A stretch of DNA of 41,931 bases from positions 1 through 41,931 of the forward strand of contig JAXMLJ010000017.1 of NCBI GenBank assembly GCA_034368805.1, given 5' to 3'. The notes under the pieces are model-generated. The model worked only from the letters and a program-made list of their open reading frames with translations. It was not told the DNA's origin and searched no databases. This DNA is from UBA2272 sp034368805 (lineage in GTDB: Bacteria > Actinomycetota > Coriobacteriia > Anaerosomatales > Anaerosomataceae). Every line of letters starts with the position of its first letter. Position 1 is the stretch's first letter. The position numbers and the translations under genes are program-made. This document shows, in pieces, positions 16,379-24,428 of the stretch.

Positions 16379-16948
16379 CTACCCGGTCGGCCGTCCCGGA
16401 ACGTCATGACAGTCGGGACAGCGCGCCTCGTAAAAGTCACCGCCGCCGACGAGGATGAGCGGCGAGTCCCATGGCGCGGGGGCGCCATCGATTATCCGCT
16501 GGGTTCGCGTGCCCACACCGTGACACGTCTGGCAGATGGCGGTGAGCAGCGTGAGCTCATCGGCAAGCGACATGAGCACGGGCATCACGCCGAACGGCTC
16601 GCCGCGGAAGTCCTGGTTGAGGCCGGTCACATAGACGAGCGCGCCGTCTTGGAGCAGTCTGCGAACGACCGGGACGAGTCCCTCGCCAAAGAACTGCCCC
16701 TCCTCGATCGCCACGACCCGGCATCCGTCCGCAACGATCCGGGATGGCTCGGCTACCACCCGCGCCTCCATCTCCGTGCCGAGGCGCGAGCGGGCCATGC
16801 AGCCGTCGCGCGAGTCCACCGAGTGCTTGTAGATGACCATCGAGTCGCCGGTGACGGCGTGCCGTGAGAGCAGCCGGATGAGCTCGCCGGTCTTACCGCT
16901 GCTCATGCATCCCGCGATGACGTGAAGCCGCCCGACTCTACCGGTCAC
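16379..16948 (-). CDS. tdk: Thymidine kinase (type II)
   Basis: 189 residues. P-loop GCMSSGKT (residues 13-20), catalytic-region EEGQFF (about 82-87, usually DEAQF), and two Cys pairs of the zinc site (CQTCHG and CPDCHD) are all present, matching type II TMP-forming thymidine kinase in length and layout. It salvages thymidine to dTMP. Start GTG 16948 has GAGGAGG 6 nt upstream. It lies convergent with the response regulator gene, 9 bp apart. Confidence 0.95.
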   Translation of the reverse strand: MTGRVGRLHVIAGCMSSGKTGELIRLLSRHAVTGDSMVIYKHSVDSRDGCMARSRLGTEMEARVVAEPSRIVADGCRVVAIEEGQFFGEGLVPVVRRLLQDGALVYVTGLNQDFRGEPFGVMPVLMSLADELTLLTAICQTCHGVGTRTQRIIDGAPAPWDSPLILVGGGDFYEARCPDCHDVPGRPTG

Positions 16949-17020
16949 TCGTGTCCTCCTCGCTCGGCGTGCGGGTACAGCATACCGCCCCCGACAGGGC
17001 CGTCCTATGCCCGGGATGCA

Positions 17021-17051
17021 CGCAGGCCGCCTGAGGATGAGGCGGCCTGCG
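17021..17051 (-). terminator. Terminator-like hairpin after tRNA-Ser(GGA)
   Basis: A perfect 12-bp stem (17021-17032 with 17040-17051) and 7-nt loop, 11 nt after the tRNA 3' end. No T tract follows on the minus strand; the plus strand has GGGTCTTC. Confidence 0.5.
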
Positions 17052-17061
17052 GGTCTTCATC

Positions 17062-17154
17062 TGGCGGAGAGCCAGGGATTCGAACCCTGGGTACGGCTAT
17101 AAACCGCACACACGATTTCCAGACGTGCACCTTCAGCCTCTCGGTCAGCTCTCC
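17062..17154 (-). tRNA. tRNA-Ser(GGA)
   Basis: A 93-nt tRNA with encoded CCA. Acceptor stem GGAGAGC pairs with GCTCTCC, anticodon loop CTGGAAA gives GGA, long variable arm, T loop TTCGAAT. The anticodon stem has one T-T mismatch at its base. Reads UCC/UCU. Confidence 0.95.
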
Positions 17155-17189
17155 GTGCGGACGGCGTCGCGGCCGCCGCAGCATAGGCG

Positions 17190-17218
17190 AGTATAGCGGC
17201 CTGACTGGGGTGCGGCAA
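17190..17218 (-). promoter_or_regulatory. Promoter of tRNA-Ser(GGA)
   Basis: Minus-strand -10 TATACT (17190-17195), 17-bp spacer, -35 TTGCCG (17213-17218). Confidence 0.55.
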
Positions 17219-17238
17219 CGCGGTGGACTATCGCTGCA

Positions 17239-17682
17239 CTACTCCGGGTCCGACCGCGCCACGTCCGGCGTGCCCGGCACGAACACCCAGCGGTGGAAGA
17301 CCGTGTAGTTGAACACCATGCTGCCGGCGATCGCGAGCGCCTTGGCCGCCGCGAGCGTCACCGGACCGTCGGCCGCGGGACCCGCGACCGGAGCGAGGGC
17401 GCGGTACAGCGTGAGAGCCCCCCAGACGAGTGCGGTGTTGATCCCCGCTCCCGCGATGTTGGCGATGATGAACCGTACGAACTCGGACCGGCGCCGGTCA
17501 CTCGGACGATCACCGAACGTCCAGCGCCGGTTCCACACGTAGGAGTTGATGACGCCGAGCGAGTAAGAAGCCACGTTTGCGGCGATGATGGGCATGCCGA
17601 CAAGCGTCGCCAGCACGTTGAACGCCACGAAGTCGACGGCGGTATTGAGCACTCCCACCACAGCGAACTTGACTGGACGCAC
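17239..17682 (-). CDS. GtrA family membrane protein
   Basis: 147 residues, four predicted membrane helices, with the GtrA signature (KFAVVGVLNTAVDF at the start, SYSLGVINSYVWNRRWTF, and VFHRWVF near the end). GtrA proteins are thought to flip or help flip lipid-linked sugars. Start is GTG 17682 with GGAG 7 nt upstream. Divergent, 96 bp apart, from a dolichol-phosphate-mannose-synthase-like glycosyltransferase, the classical partner. Confidence 0.9.
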   Translation of the reverse strand: MRPVKFAVVGVLNTAVDFVAFNVLATLVGMPIIAANVASYSLGVINSYVWNRRWTFGDRPSDRRRSEFVRFIIANIAGAGINTALVWGALTLYRALAPVAGPAADGPVTLAAAKALAIAGSMVFNYTVFHRWVFVPGTPDVARSDPE

Positions 17683-17778
17683 CTTCAGCTCCGTTCTGGA
17701 GATCCCCGGTCTGGTATACGATAGTCCATGCCGTGCCGGGACCGCACGGGAAAGTCCACCGAGGAGGTTCGTTACCCG

Positions 17779-18723
17779 ATGACGGCACCCGAACGCCACC
17801 TGCTGTCCATCGTGACCCCGGTCTACAACGAGATCGGCAACGTCGATGCGTTCTACGAGCGGGTCACCGGGGTTCTGGACTCGATCGAAGGCTACGACTT
17901 CGAACTCGTGTTCACCGACAACCACAGCACGGACGGAACCTTCGAGGCGCTCCGTACCATTGCCGAGCGCGACCCGCGCGTCCGGGCGTTCCGCTTCTCC
18001 CGCAACTTCGGCTTCCAGCGCTCCATCTGGACCGGCTACACGAAGGCGCGCGGTGCTGCGGCTATCCAGCTCGATGTGGACCTGCAAGACCCGCCCGAGC
18101 TCATCGCGGACTTCATCCGTGAGTGGGAATCAGGCTACAAGGTCGTCTACGGCATCCGCCGATCGCGCAAAGAAGGCTGGGTCCTCAATCTGGCGAGGAA
18201 GCTCTTCTACCGGGGCGTCGCGCTCCTGAGCGAAGACCCTCTGCCGCTCGACGCGGGCGACTTCCGCCTTGTCGACCGCCTGATCCTCGATGAGCTCGTC
18301 GCGATGCCCGATGCCCAGCCGTACCTGCGCGGGACCATCGCCTCCCTCGGCTTCTCTCAGACGGGCATCCCCTACGATCGGGCGGCGCGTCACGCCGGTG
18401 AGAGCAAGTTCACGTTCCACGACCTCGTCACGCTGTCGATCGACGCCGTTCTCAACCACTCGACCGTACCGCTGCGGATCGCGAGCTACGTTGGTCTGAC
18501 CGTGGCGACGATCACCGTGCTCGGTACGATCGGGCTGCTCGCCGCGCGTCTGTTCTTCGATGCCGACTGGCCCGAGGGCTTCGCCACGACGACCGTGCTG
18601 ATCCTGTTCTCGATCAGCCTGAACGCGCTGTTCCTCGGCATAATCGGCGAGTACCTCGGCCGGATCTACAAACAGATCAAGCCGAAGTCGATCACCGTGA
18701 TCGAGGAGTCGCTGGAGCGGTGA
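17779..18723 (+). CDS. Glycosyltransferase family 2 (DPM1/GtrB-like) with two C-terminal membrane helices
   Basis: 314 residues. The GT-A catalytic domain spans residues 8-225 (SIVTPVYNEIGN, nucleotide-site TDNHSTDGT, catalytic LDVDLQDPPE). Two helices follow at about 232-260 and 270-295, the usual layout of polyprenyl-phosphate glycosyltransferases such as GtrB. It probably transfers a sugar from a nucleotide donor to undecaprenyl phosphate on the cytoplasmic face. Start ATG 17779 has GAGGAGG 11 nt upstream. Divergent from the GtrA gene; convergent with the reductase gene, 13 bp apart. Confidence 0.92.
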   Translation: MTAPERHLLSIVTPVYNEIGNVDAFYERVTGVLDSIEGYDFELVFTDNHSTDGTFEALRTIAERDPRVRAFRFSRNFGFQRSIWTGYTKARGAAAIQLDVDLQDPPELIADFIREWESGYKVVYGIRRSRKEGWVLNLARKLFYRGVALLSEDPLPLDAGDFRLVDRLILDELVAMPDAQPYLRGTIASLGFSQTGIPYDRAARHAGESKFTFHDLVTLSIDAVLNHSTVPLRIASYVGLTVATITVLGTIGLLAARLFFDADWPEGFATTTVLILFSISLNALFLGIIGEYLGRIYKQIKPKSITVIEESLER

Positions 18724-18736
18724 AGCGGGCAGCAGA

Positions 18737-19621
18737 CTACCCTTTGGCGCCCGCACCGTACACGGCGCCGAGGCCTTCGACGAGGCCGATAGACGGCGCC
18801 CAGCCCGGAAGTGTCTCGCCGGTCCACGGCGCCATGATCTCGCCGGGGCGATACGGCCTGGCGCCCCACTCGACCGGCACGCTCGTGCCCGTCGCGCGCT
18901 CGAAGACCGCCACGAGTTCGTGCAGGGTGACCGCGTCGGGGCCTGCCACCGAGTAGACACCGCCGAGTTCGCGGCCCTTAACCAGCTCGCTCGCCGCGTA
19001 GATGAACGCCGCGACGATGTCGTCGGTGTGAAGCGGCCGGATCACCTGCTCGCCCGGGCTGGCCCCCAGCACCTCGCCGCTGGCGGCCGCAGCCGCGATG
19101 AGGTTCAGGAACTTCGGCCGGCGGTCTCCGGGACCGTAGGTGTCCGAGAGCTCCAGCACGACGGTCGCAAGCGCGGTGTTGCGCCGGTAGTGCCCGGCAA
19201 GCGCACCGAACGCCTGCTTGGTGGCGGCGTACAGCGTCTGCGGCGCGTAACCGGCGTCACCATCGGCGTGTGCCGAGTACGTCCCCGCCGCCACGAGCGC
19301 GCGGGCCCCGGCGAAGCGCGCCGCCGCAAGAACGCGCGCGCCGAAGCCGAGGTTGGCGCTCACGAGCAGGTCCGACGCCTCGAGCGTGTCCGTGAGATCC
19401 TGAGCTGCGGCAAGGTGCATCACCGCGTCCGGCTGGAAGCTGGCGAGCGAGTCTGCCAGCCCGGAGGCGGTCCCCGGGTCCTCGATGCGGGCCACACCGT
19501 CCGGCAGCGGGGTCGGGTCGCCCGGGATCACCACGACCGCTACGGGCCAGCCGCGACCGACGAGCTCGGTCACGAGCCGCCCGCCGATGTATCCCGTCCC
19601 GCCGGTCACGACCGTCCTCAT
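18737..19621 (-). CDS. NAD(P)-dependent sugar epimerase/reductase (SDR)
   Basis: 294 residues, extended short-chain dehydrogenase. Nucleotide-binding GGTGYIGG (residues 7-14) and catalytic YAATK are visible. It sits immediately downstream of rfbG with a 4-bp ATGA overlap, so it probably reduces or epimerises the 4-keto sugar made by RfbG, as RfbJ or Tyv do in CDP-3,6-dideoxyhexose pathways. The exact sugar cannot be read from sequence. Start ATG 19621. Confidence 0.85.
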   Translation of the reverse strand: MRTVVTGGTGYIGGRLVTELVGRGWPVAVVVIPGDPTPLPDGVARIEDPGTASGLADSLASFQPDAVMHLAAAQDLTDTLEASDLLVSANLGFGARVLAAARFAGARALVAAGTYSAHADGDAGYAPQTLYAATKQAFGALAGHYRRNTALATVVLELSDTYGPGDRRPKFLNLIAAAAASGEVLGASPGEQVIRPLHTDDIVAAFIYAASELVKGRELGGVYSVAGPDAVTLHELVAVFERATGTSVPVEWGARPYRPGEIMAPWTGETLPGWAPSIGLVEGLGAVYGAGAKG

Positions 19622-20748
19622 GACTGCTCCCCGTCGGTGACCCACAGCGCGCCCGCGGCGCGAGCGGCCTCCACATATGCGGCGATGTCCGCACGGGTGA
19701 GCGCGGAGGCGTCGCCCTCGCCGGAGTACCAGTCGCGGTACCAGCGCGCCGTACGTGCCAGCGTCTCGGCGGACTCCCACGCGGGGCGCCACCCGAGCGT
19801 CTCGATCGCGCGCGTGCTGTCGAGCTTCAGGAAGTGCGCCTCGTGCGGCTGCCGCGTGCCGACCGGCGGCCCCTGCCACGAGCCGCTCCCCCACGCGGCG
19901 ATGACCGACTCGACGACCTGCCGCACGTTCAGATGCCCCTCGGGTGTGGGACCGAAGTTCCACGCCGTGTCGAAGCCCTCCTCGCCGTCGAGAAGCCGGG
20001 CGCCCAGCCACAGGTAGCCCGAGAGCGGCTCGAGCACATGCTGCCACGGTCGGACAGCGCCGGGGTTCCTGACCACGATCGGCTCGCCCGCGGCCAGCGC
20101 ACGCACGCAGTCGGGCACGATGCGGTCGAGCGCCCAGTCACCGCCGCCGATCACGTTGCCGGCGCGAACCGACGCAAGGCGCGGACCCTCTGCGGCGCCG
20201 AAGTACGACCGCCGGTACGCCGAGGCGACGAGCTCGGCGCAGCCCTTGCTCGAACTGTAGGGATCGTAGCCGCCCATCGGCTCGCCCTCGCGGTACGCGT
20301 GGTCGATCTCGCGGTTCTCGTAGCACTTGTCGCTCGTGACGTTGACGACCGCCCGGACGCCGGGTGTCGCGCGCACCGCCTCCAAGACGTTCACCGTACC
20401 CATGACGTTGGTCTCGTAGGTAAGATGCGGCTCGTCGTACGAGAGCCGTACGAGCGGCTGCGCGGCGAGATGAAAGACGATCTCGGGCCGCGCCTCGGCC
20501 ATGACCGCCGCGAGCCGCGCGCCGTCGCGCACGTCGGCGATGACCGAGTCCGTCGTGCCCTCGAGCGCGAGTAGGTCCCACAGCGCCGGGTCGGTGGCGG
20601 GCTCGAGCGCGTAACCGGTCACTTCGGCGCCGAGCATCCGGAGCCACTGCGTGAGCCACGAGCCCTTGAAGCCCGTGTGCCCCGTGACGAGAACACGCCG
20701 GTCCTCGTACGCCTCGCCGAACAGGTGCGAGAGGCTCACGCCGGTCAC
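19618..20748 (-). CDS. rfbG: CDP-glucose 4,6-dehydratase
   Basis: 376 residues, extended SDR fold. Motifs: GHTGFKGSW (Rossmann, near residue 23), HLAAQPLVRLSYDEP, SDKCYEN, YDPYSSSKG (catalytic Tyr/Lys), RAGNVIGGGDW, and RPWQHVLEPLSGYL, all characteristic of RfbG. It converts CDP-glucose to CDP-4-keto-6-deoxyglucose. Start GTG 20748 overlaps the rfbF stop by GTGA, indicating coupling. It belongs to the operon rfbF-rfbG-reductase. Confidence 0.95.
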   Translation of the reverse strand: MTGVSLSHLFGEAYEDRRVLVTGHTGFKGSWLTQWLRMLGAEVTGYALEPATDPALWDLLALEGTTDSVIADVRDGARLAAVMAEARPEIVFHLAAQPLVRLSYDEPHLTYETNVMGTVNVLEAVRATPGVRAVVNVTSDKCYENREIDHAYREGEPMGGYDPYSSSKGCAELVASAYRRSYFGAAEGPRLASVRAGNVIGGGDWALDRIVPDCVRALAAGEPIVVRNPGAVRPWQHVLEPLSGYLWLGARLLDGEEGFDTAWNFGPTPEGHLNVRQVVESVIAAWGSGSWQGPPVGTRQPHEAHFLKLDSTRAIETLGWRPAWESAETLARTARWYRDWYSGEGDASALTRADIAAYVEAARAAGALWVTDGEQS

Positions 20749-21515
20749 CACGCTTTCCACGGCGCGGAGCCCGAGGCCCACAGCCCTTCGAGATGCGTCT
20801 TGTCGCGCAGCGTGTCCATCGGCTGCCAGAAGCCTTCGTGGCGGTAGGCGTGCAGTTGGCCATCGGCGGCAAGCGACTCGAGCGGCTCGCGCTCCCAGAC
20901 GGTCGCATCGCCTGCGATGCGGTCGAACACACTGCGCTGGCACACGAAGAAGCCGCCGTTGATCCAGTCGCCGTCGCCGAGCGGCTTCTCTCGGAACGAG
21001 TCGACCGTGCCGTCGGCACCGATCTCGAGCGCGCCAAACCGGCCGAGCGGCTGGACCGCGGTGAGCGTCGCTTCCCGACCGCTCGCACGGTGATCGGCGA
21101 GCAGCGCGGCGACGTCCACATCGGACACGCCGTCACCGTAGGTGAGCATGAAGGTATCGTCCTCCACGTACGGAGCGATCCGCCTGATGCGCCCGCCGGT
21201 CATCGTCTCGGCGCCGGTGTCTACGAGCGTCACGCGCCAGGGCTCGGTGGCGTTCTGGTGCACCTCGACGCGGTTGTCACGCATGTCGAAGGTCACATCG
21301 CTGTTGTGCAGGAAGTAGTTCGAGAAGTACTCCTTGATCACGTACCCCTTGTAGCCGAGGCAGATGATAAAGTCGTTGAATCCGAACGAGCTATAGATCT
21401 TCATGATGTGCCACAGGATCGGCTTGTCGCCGATCTCGGCCATCGGTTTGGGCTTGACCTGCGTCTCCTCGGAGAGCCTGGTACCGAGCCCGCCTGCCAG
21501 GATCACTACCTTCAT
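20745..21515 (-). CDS. rfbF: Glucose-1-phosphate cytidylyltransferase
   Basis: 256 residues. N-terminal nucleotide-binding motif AGGLGTRLSEET followed by KPKPMAEIGDKPILWHIM identifies RfbF, which makes CDP-glucose from CTP and glucose-1-phosphate. It is the first gene of the CDP-sugar operon. Length and motifs match the family closely. No RfbH homologue (3-dehydrase) is in this window, so the final sugar is uncertain. Confidence 0.96.
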   Translation of the reverse strand: MKVVILAGGLGTRLSEETQVKPKPMAEIGDKPILWHIMKIYSSFGFNDFIICLGYKGYVIKEYFSNYFLHNSDVTFDMRDNRVEVHQNATEPWRVTLVDTGAETMTGGRIRRIAPYVEDDTFMLTYGDGVSDVDVAALLADHRASGREATLTAVQPLGRFGALEIGADGTVDSFREKPLGDGDWINGGFFVCQRSVFDRIAGDATVWEREPLESLAADGQLHAYRHEGFWQPMDTLRDKTHLEGLWASGSAPWKAW

Positions 21516-21569
21516 CGCTGCTCCTCACGACTCCTGCGTCACCGGACCGTGTCCGATGCGCGACCTCTC

Positions 21570-24428
21570 TCATGCGGCCCGGCTTCTCCGGACTCGTCGG
21601 CGCACCACCGGAACGACGATCACGGCGCCGAAGACCACAAACGCCACCGCGGTCGTCACGAGCCCTTCCGCAAGCCACGGCGTGAAGTACCTGAGCGTCA
21701 CTTCGTGCTCGCCCGATGCGATCGGAACGCCGGTGAACGCGGTGTTCGTCCGGATGGTGGGAACCGTCGCGCCGTCCACCTCGGCGGTCCAGCCCTCGCT
21801 GAACGGGATGCTCAGGTAGAGCAGGCCGTCCACGTCAGAGGATACCCGACCGGTCACGCGGTTGGTGCCGATCTCGACGTCGGTCATCGCCCGCCCGGCT
21901 AGCCGGCTCACGCTCGTCTCATACGCGGCCATGGGAATCGCCCAGACGTGCAGGGACTCGTACGTGCCGCTGCCGATGCCATCGAGGTCGATCGTCACCT
22001 CATCGACGCCCGACTCCTTGTACCCGAGGTTCACAACATGCGAGTGGTCGCCCCACGCGTAGAGATGACCGTCGCGGTACCTGCGCACGACCTTGCGGGG
22101 TCCTCCGGCGCCATAGACGATCTCCGAGAACGCCGGCTGTGCGAAGTCCCGGTACCGGTGCTCGGCAGCCAGGACCTTGAGGCGCGAGGGGTTCTTCCCG
22201 AGTTCCTCCTCGAGCCGCTCGAGCGGCGACTGCACCGTGAAGTCCAACCGCACGAGTTCCACATAGAGTTCGGCGTCCTCGACAGGCGTCGTGCCGAGCG
22301 TCAACCGGGCATCGTCCTCGGTCGTGGTGAGCGTGCGGACGCCGGTGTCGATGTCGACCCCCTCGGTAGCGATCACCTCGTAGGGGACATCGACGACAGG
22401 TGCGCCCCGCTCCGCCCGCGGCAGATCGGGCAGCGCGCCGTCGTCGATCACGGCCGCGTCGAGCATGACCTGCTGCTTCTCGAGCACCGACAGGCCCTCG
22501 TAGACCGAGCGCTCGATCGCGCGGTCGTACACGAAACCGATCGGCAGCGCATGCTCGTTCCGGTAGACCGTGTACTCGTCGGTTGAGTACTCCTCGGCCG
22601 GCTCGAAGCCGTACGGCACGTAGTGCGCGTAGCGCGGTATGCCGATGTAGTACTCCACGCCGAGCAGCGTCAGCAGCCCGACGCGATCGTCAAAGCCGTG
22701 GAACGTGAACGGCAGGTGCCTGCTGCGGTTGTTCATCTCGTCCATGAAGTCCACGAGATGGCTGTCCATCACCGAGTAGTATCCCGACGTACCGAAGTAC
22801 TTCTGGACGAGCTGGTCGTTGGAGAACGGGGACGAAGCGTACGAACCCATCACGTACTCCTGCTTCTCCACGCGATAGAAACCGTCCTTCGGCAGCTTCT
22901 GCGCGGCCATACCCGAGTTCGCGAGGTAGCGATCGAGCACGGTGTCGTGCTCGGACCACGACGAGAGCATGTTCTGGTAGCGGAAGTCGTACAGGTGCAC
23001 CGCGTTGCCGGCGATACCCGCCACGATCAGGGCCACGAACACCCACCGCGTCGCCGGGGCGGTCCACGCCTCTCCGAGGCGAGAACCGTGGCCGGGCGAT
23101 CCCGGTTCCTGCTCGACGGCAGGCGCGTGCTCGAACGCCATCACGAGCAGCGCGAATGCGGCCAGAACGAGCGGGAGCAGCGACGCGCTCTGGATCTCGG
23201 CCCCGCTCGCATAGAGCGCGACGAGGTAGACGGCGAGGAACACGAGCGACGCGCGTATCTCCCGCCAGCTGATGCGCTGCTCGCTCGAGAGGACCTGGGC
23301 CACGCCCAGACCGATGAACAGCCCCCATGCGAACGTGAACCGGCCGGTCGGCGCACTCAGCCCGTTGAAGACCGAACCGACGATCGGGAGCGCGACGAAG
23401 ACCGGGAACAGCACGAGCATGACTTTGGTGGCCAGGTTGCCGCGGCGCATGAACAAGATCGGAAGCAACGCCATCCCGACGGCGCTGAAGCCCAGGTACG
23501 GCATCGCCGAGGGAGCGATCCCCGCGGACAGGCGATGGAGCATCCTCACGTAGCCGCTCATCTCGAACAGGAGATCCGGCAGCCCGCCGCCGCCGCGTCC
23601 GCTTGCAAGAACGGCCGCGGCTGATGGGAAGAGCGATGCGGCGGCCATGAGCACGCCGAGCGCGTACAGTCCGCCGACGCGAGCCGCGACCGGCACGAAG
23701 CCGCGCAAGCGCTCCCCCCTCGGTGTGAGCTCCACGTACCGCGCGACGGCGTAGATCACGGCGACGATCGTGATCATGTAGAAGAAGTAGTAGTTGGATA
23801 CCGCAGCCACCATCACGGCCAGCGGGAGCAGCCACGTCCGACGCCGGTCGAGCGCGCGCTCGATGCCCCATAAGACGAGTGGCAGAAAGACGAGCGCGTT
23901 GGCCATGAACGGATGACGCATCGCACCGTACAGGGCGAACGTCGCAAACACATGCACGAGGGCGCCGGCGGTGGCAGCCAGCGGCCGCGCCCCTCTCGCC
24001 CGGATGTAGCCGAAAGCGGCCAGCCCGGCCACGAACAGACGCGCGACCCACGCAAGCGTGTAGGCAAGCTCCATCTTGGCCATCGGCATGAGCAGGCTGA
24101 GCACCGCGAACGGGTCACCGAGAACGGGCCACGAAAGCGACCCCGCCACGTCGGCTCCGAGGCCGATATTCCACGACCAGAGGGGCACGCCGGCCCCGGG
24201 GTCGTAGACGATCCTGCGCAGCCAGAGGTTCAGGTAGTAGAGCATCGGGAAGTGCTGTGAGACCCCGTCCACCGACCAGATCGCCGACGTGTGATAGATG
24301 ACGAGATAGCAGGCCGCCGAGACGAGCGCGACTGCGAAGATCGCCGAGAAGACGCCAAGATCGACCAGCGGCCGCCAGCGGCGGGATGCGGGCCGGCGCC
24401 CGCCTGGCATGTCGTCGTTATCCGGCAC
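21570..24428 (-). CDS. YfhO family large membrane protein
   Basis: 952 residues. About twelve or more membrane helices fill residues 30-500, with a VDGVSQHFPMLYYLN stretch near residue 70 typical of YfhO. A soluble domain follows at about 510-920 and one final helix near 925-945, with a basic tail. YfhO proteins help glycosylate lipoteichoic acid or other surface polymers. Start is GTG 24428, which overlaps the DUF2207 stop by 11 bp and has GGAGGAGGGGG about 10 nt upstream, encoded within the Gly-rich tail of that gene; ATG 24410 is an alternative. Ends 54 bp before rfbF, in the same direction. Confidence 0.88.
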   Translation of the reverse strand: MPDNDDMPGGRRPASRRWRPLVDLGVFSAIFAVALVSAACYLVIYHTSAIWSVDGVSQHFPMLYYLNLWLRRIVYDPGAGVPLWSWNIGLGADVAGSLSWPVLGDPFAVLSLLMPMAKMELAYTLAWVARLFVAGLAAFGYIRARGARPLAATAGALVHVFATFALYGAMRHPFMANALVFLPLVLWGIERALDRRRTWLLPLAVMVAAVSNYYFFYMITIVAVIYAVARYVELTPRGERLRGFVPVAARVGGLYALGVLMAAASLFPSAAAVLASGRGGGGLPDLLFEMSGYVRMLHRLSAGIAPSAMPYLGFSAVGMALLPILFMRRGNLATKVMLVLFPVFVALPIVGSVFNGLSAPTGRFTFAWGLFIGLGVAQVLSSEQRISWREIRASLVFLAVYLVALYASGAEIQSASLLPLVLAAFALLVMAFEHAPAVEQEPGSPGHGSRLGEAWTAPATRWVFVALIVAGIAGNAVHLYDFRYQNMLSSWSEHDTVLDRYLANSGMAAQKLPKDGFYRVEKQEYVMGSYASSPFSNDQLVQKYFGTSGYYSVMDSHLVDFMDEMNNRSRHLPFTFHGFDDRVGLLTLLGVEYYIGIPRYAHYVPYGFEPAEEYSTDEYTVYRNEHALPIGFVYDRAIERSVYEGLSVLEKQQVMLDAAVIDDGALPDLPRAERGAPVVDVPYEVIATEGVDIDTGVRTLTTTEDDARLTLGTTPVEDAELYVELVRLDFTVQSPLERLEEELGKNPSRLKVLAAEHRYRDFAQPAFSEIVYGAGGPRKVVRRYRDGHLYAWGDHSHVVNLGYKESGVDEVTIDLDGIGSGTYESLHVWAIPMAAYETSVSRLAGRAMTDVEIGTNRVTGRVSSDVDGLLYLSIPFSEGWTAEVDGATVPTIRTNTAFTGVPIASGEHEVTLRYFTPWLAEGLVTTAVAFVVFGAVIVVPVVRRRVRRSRAA

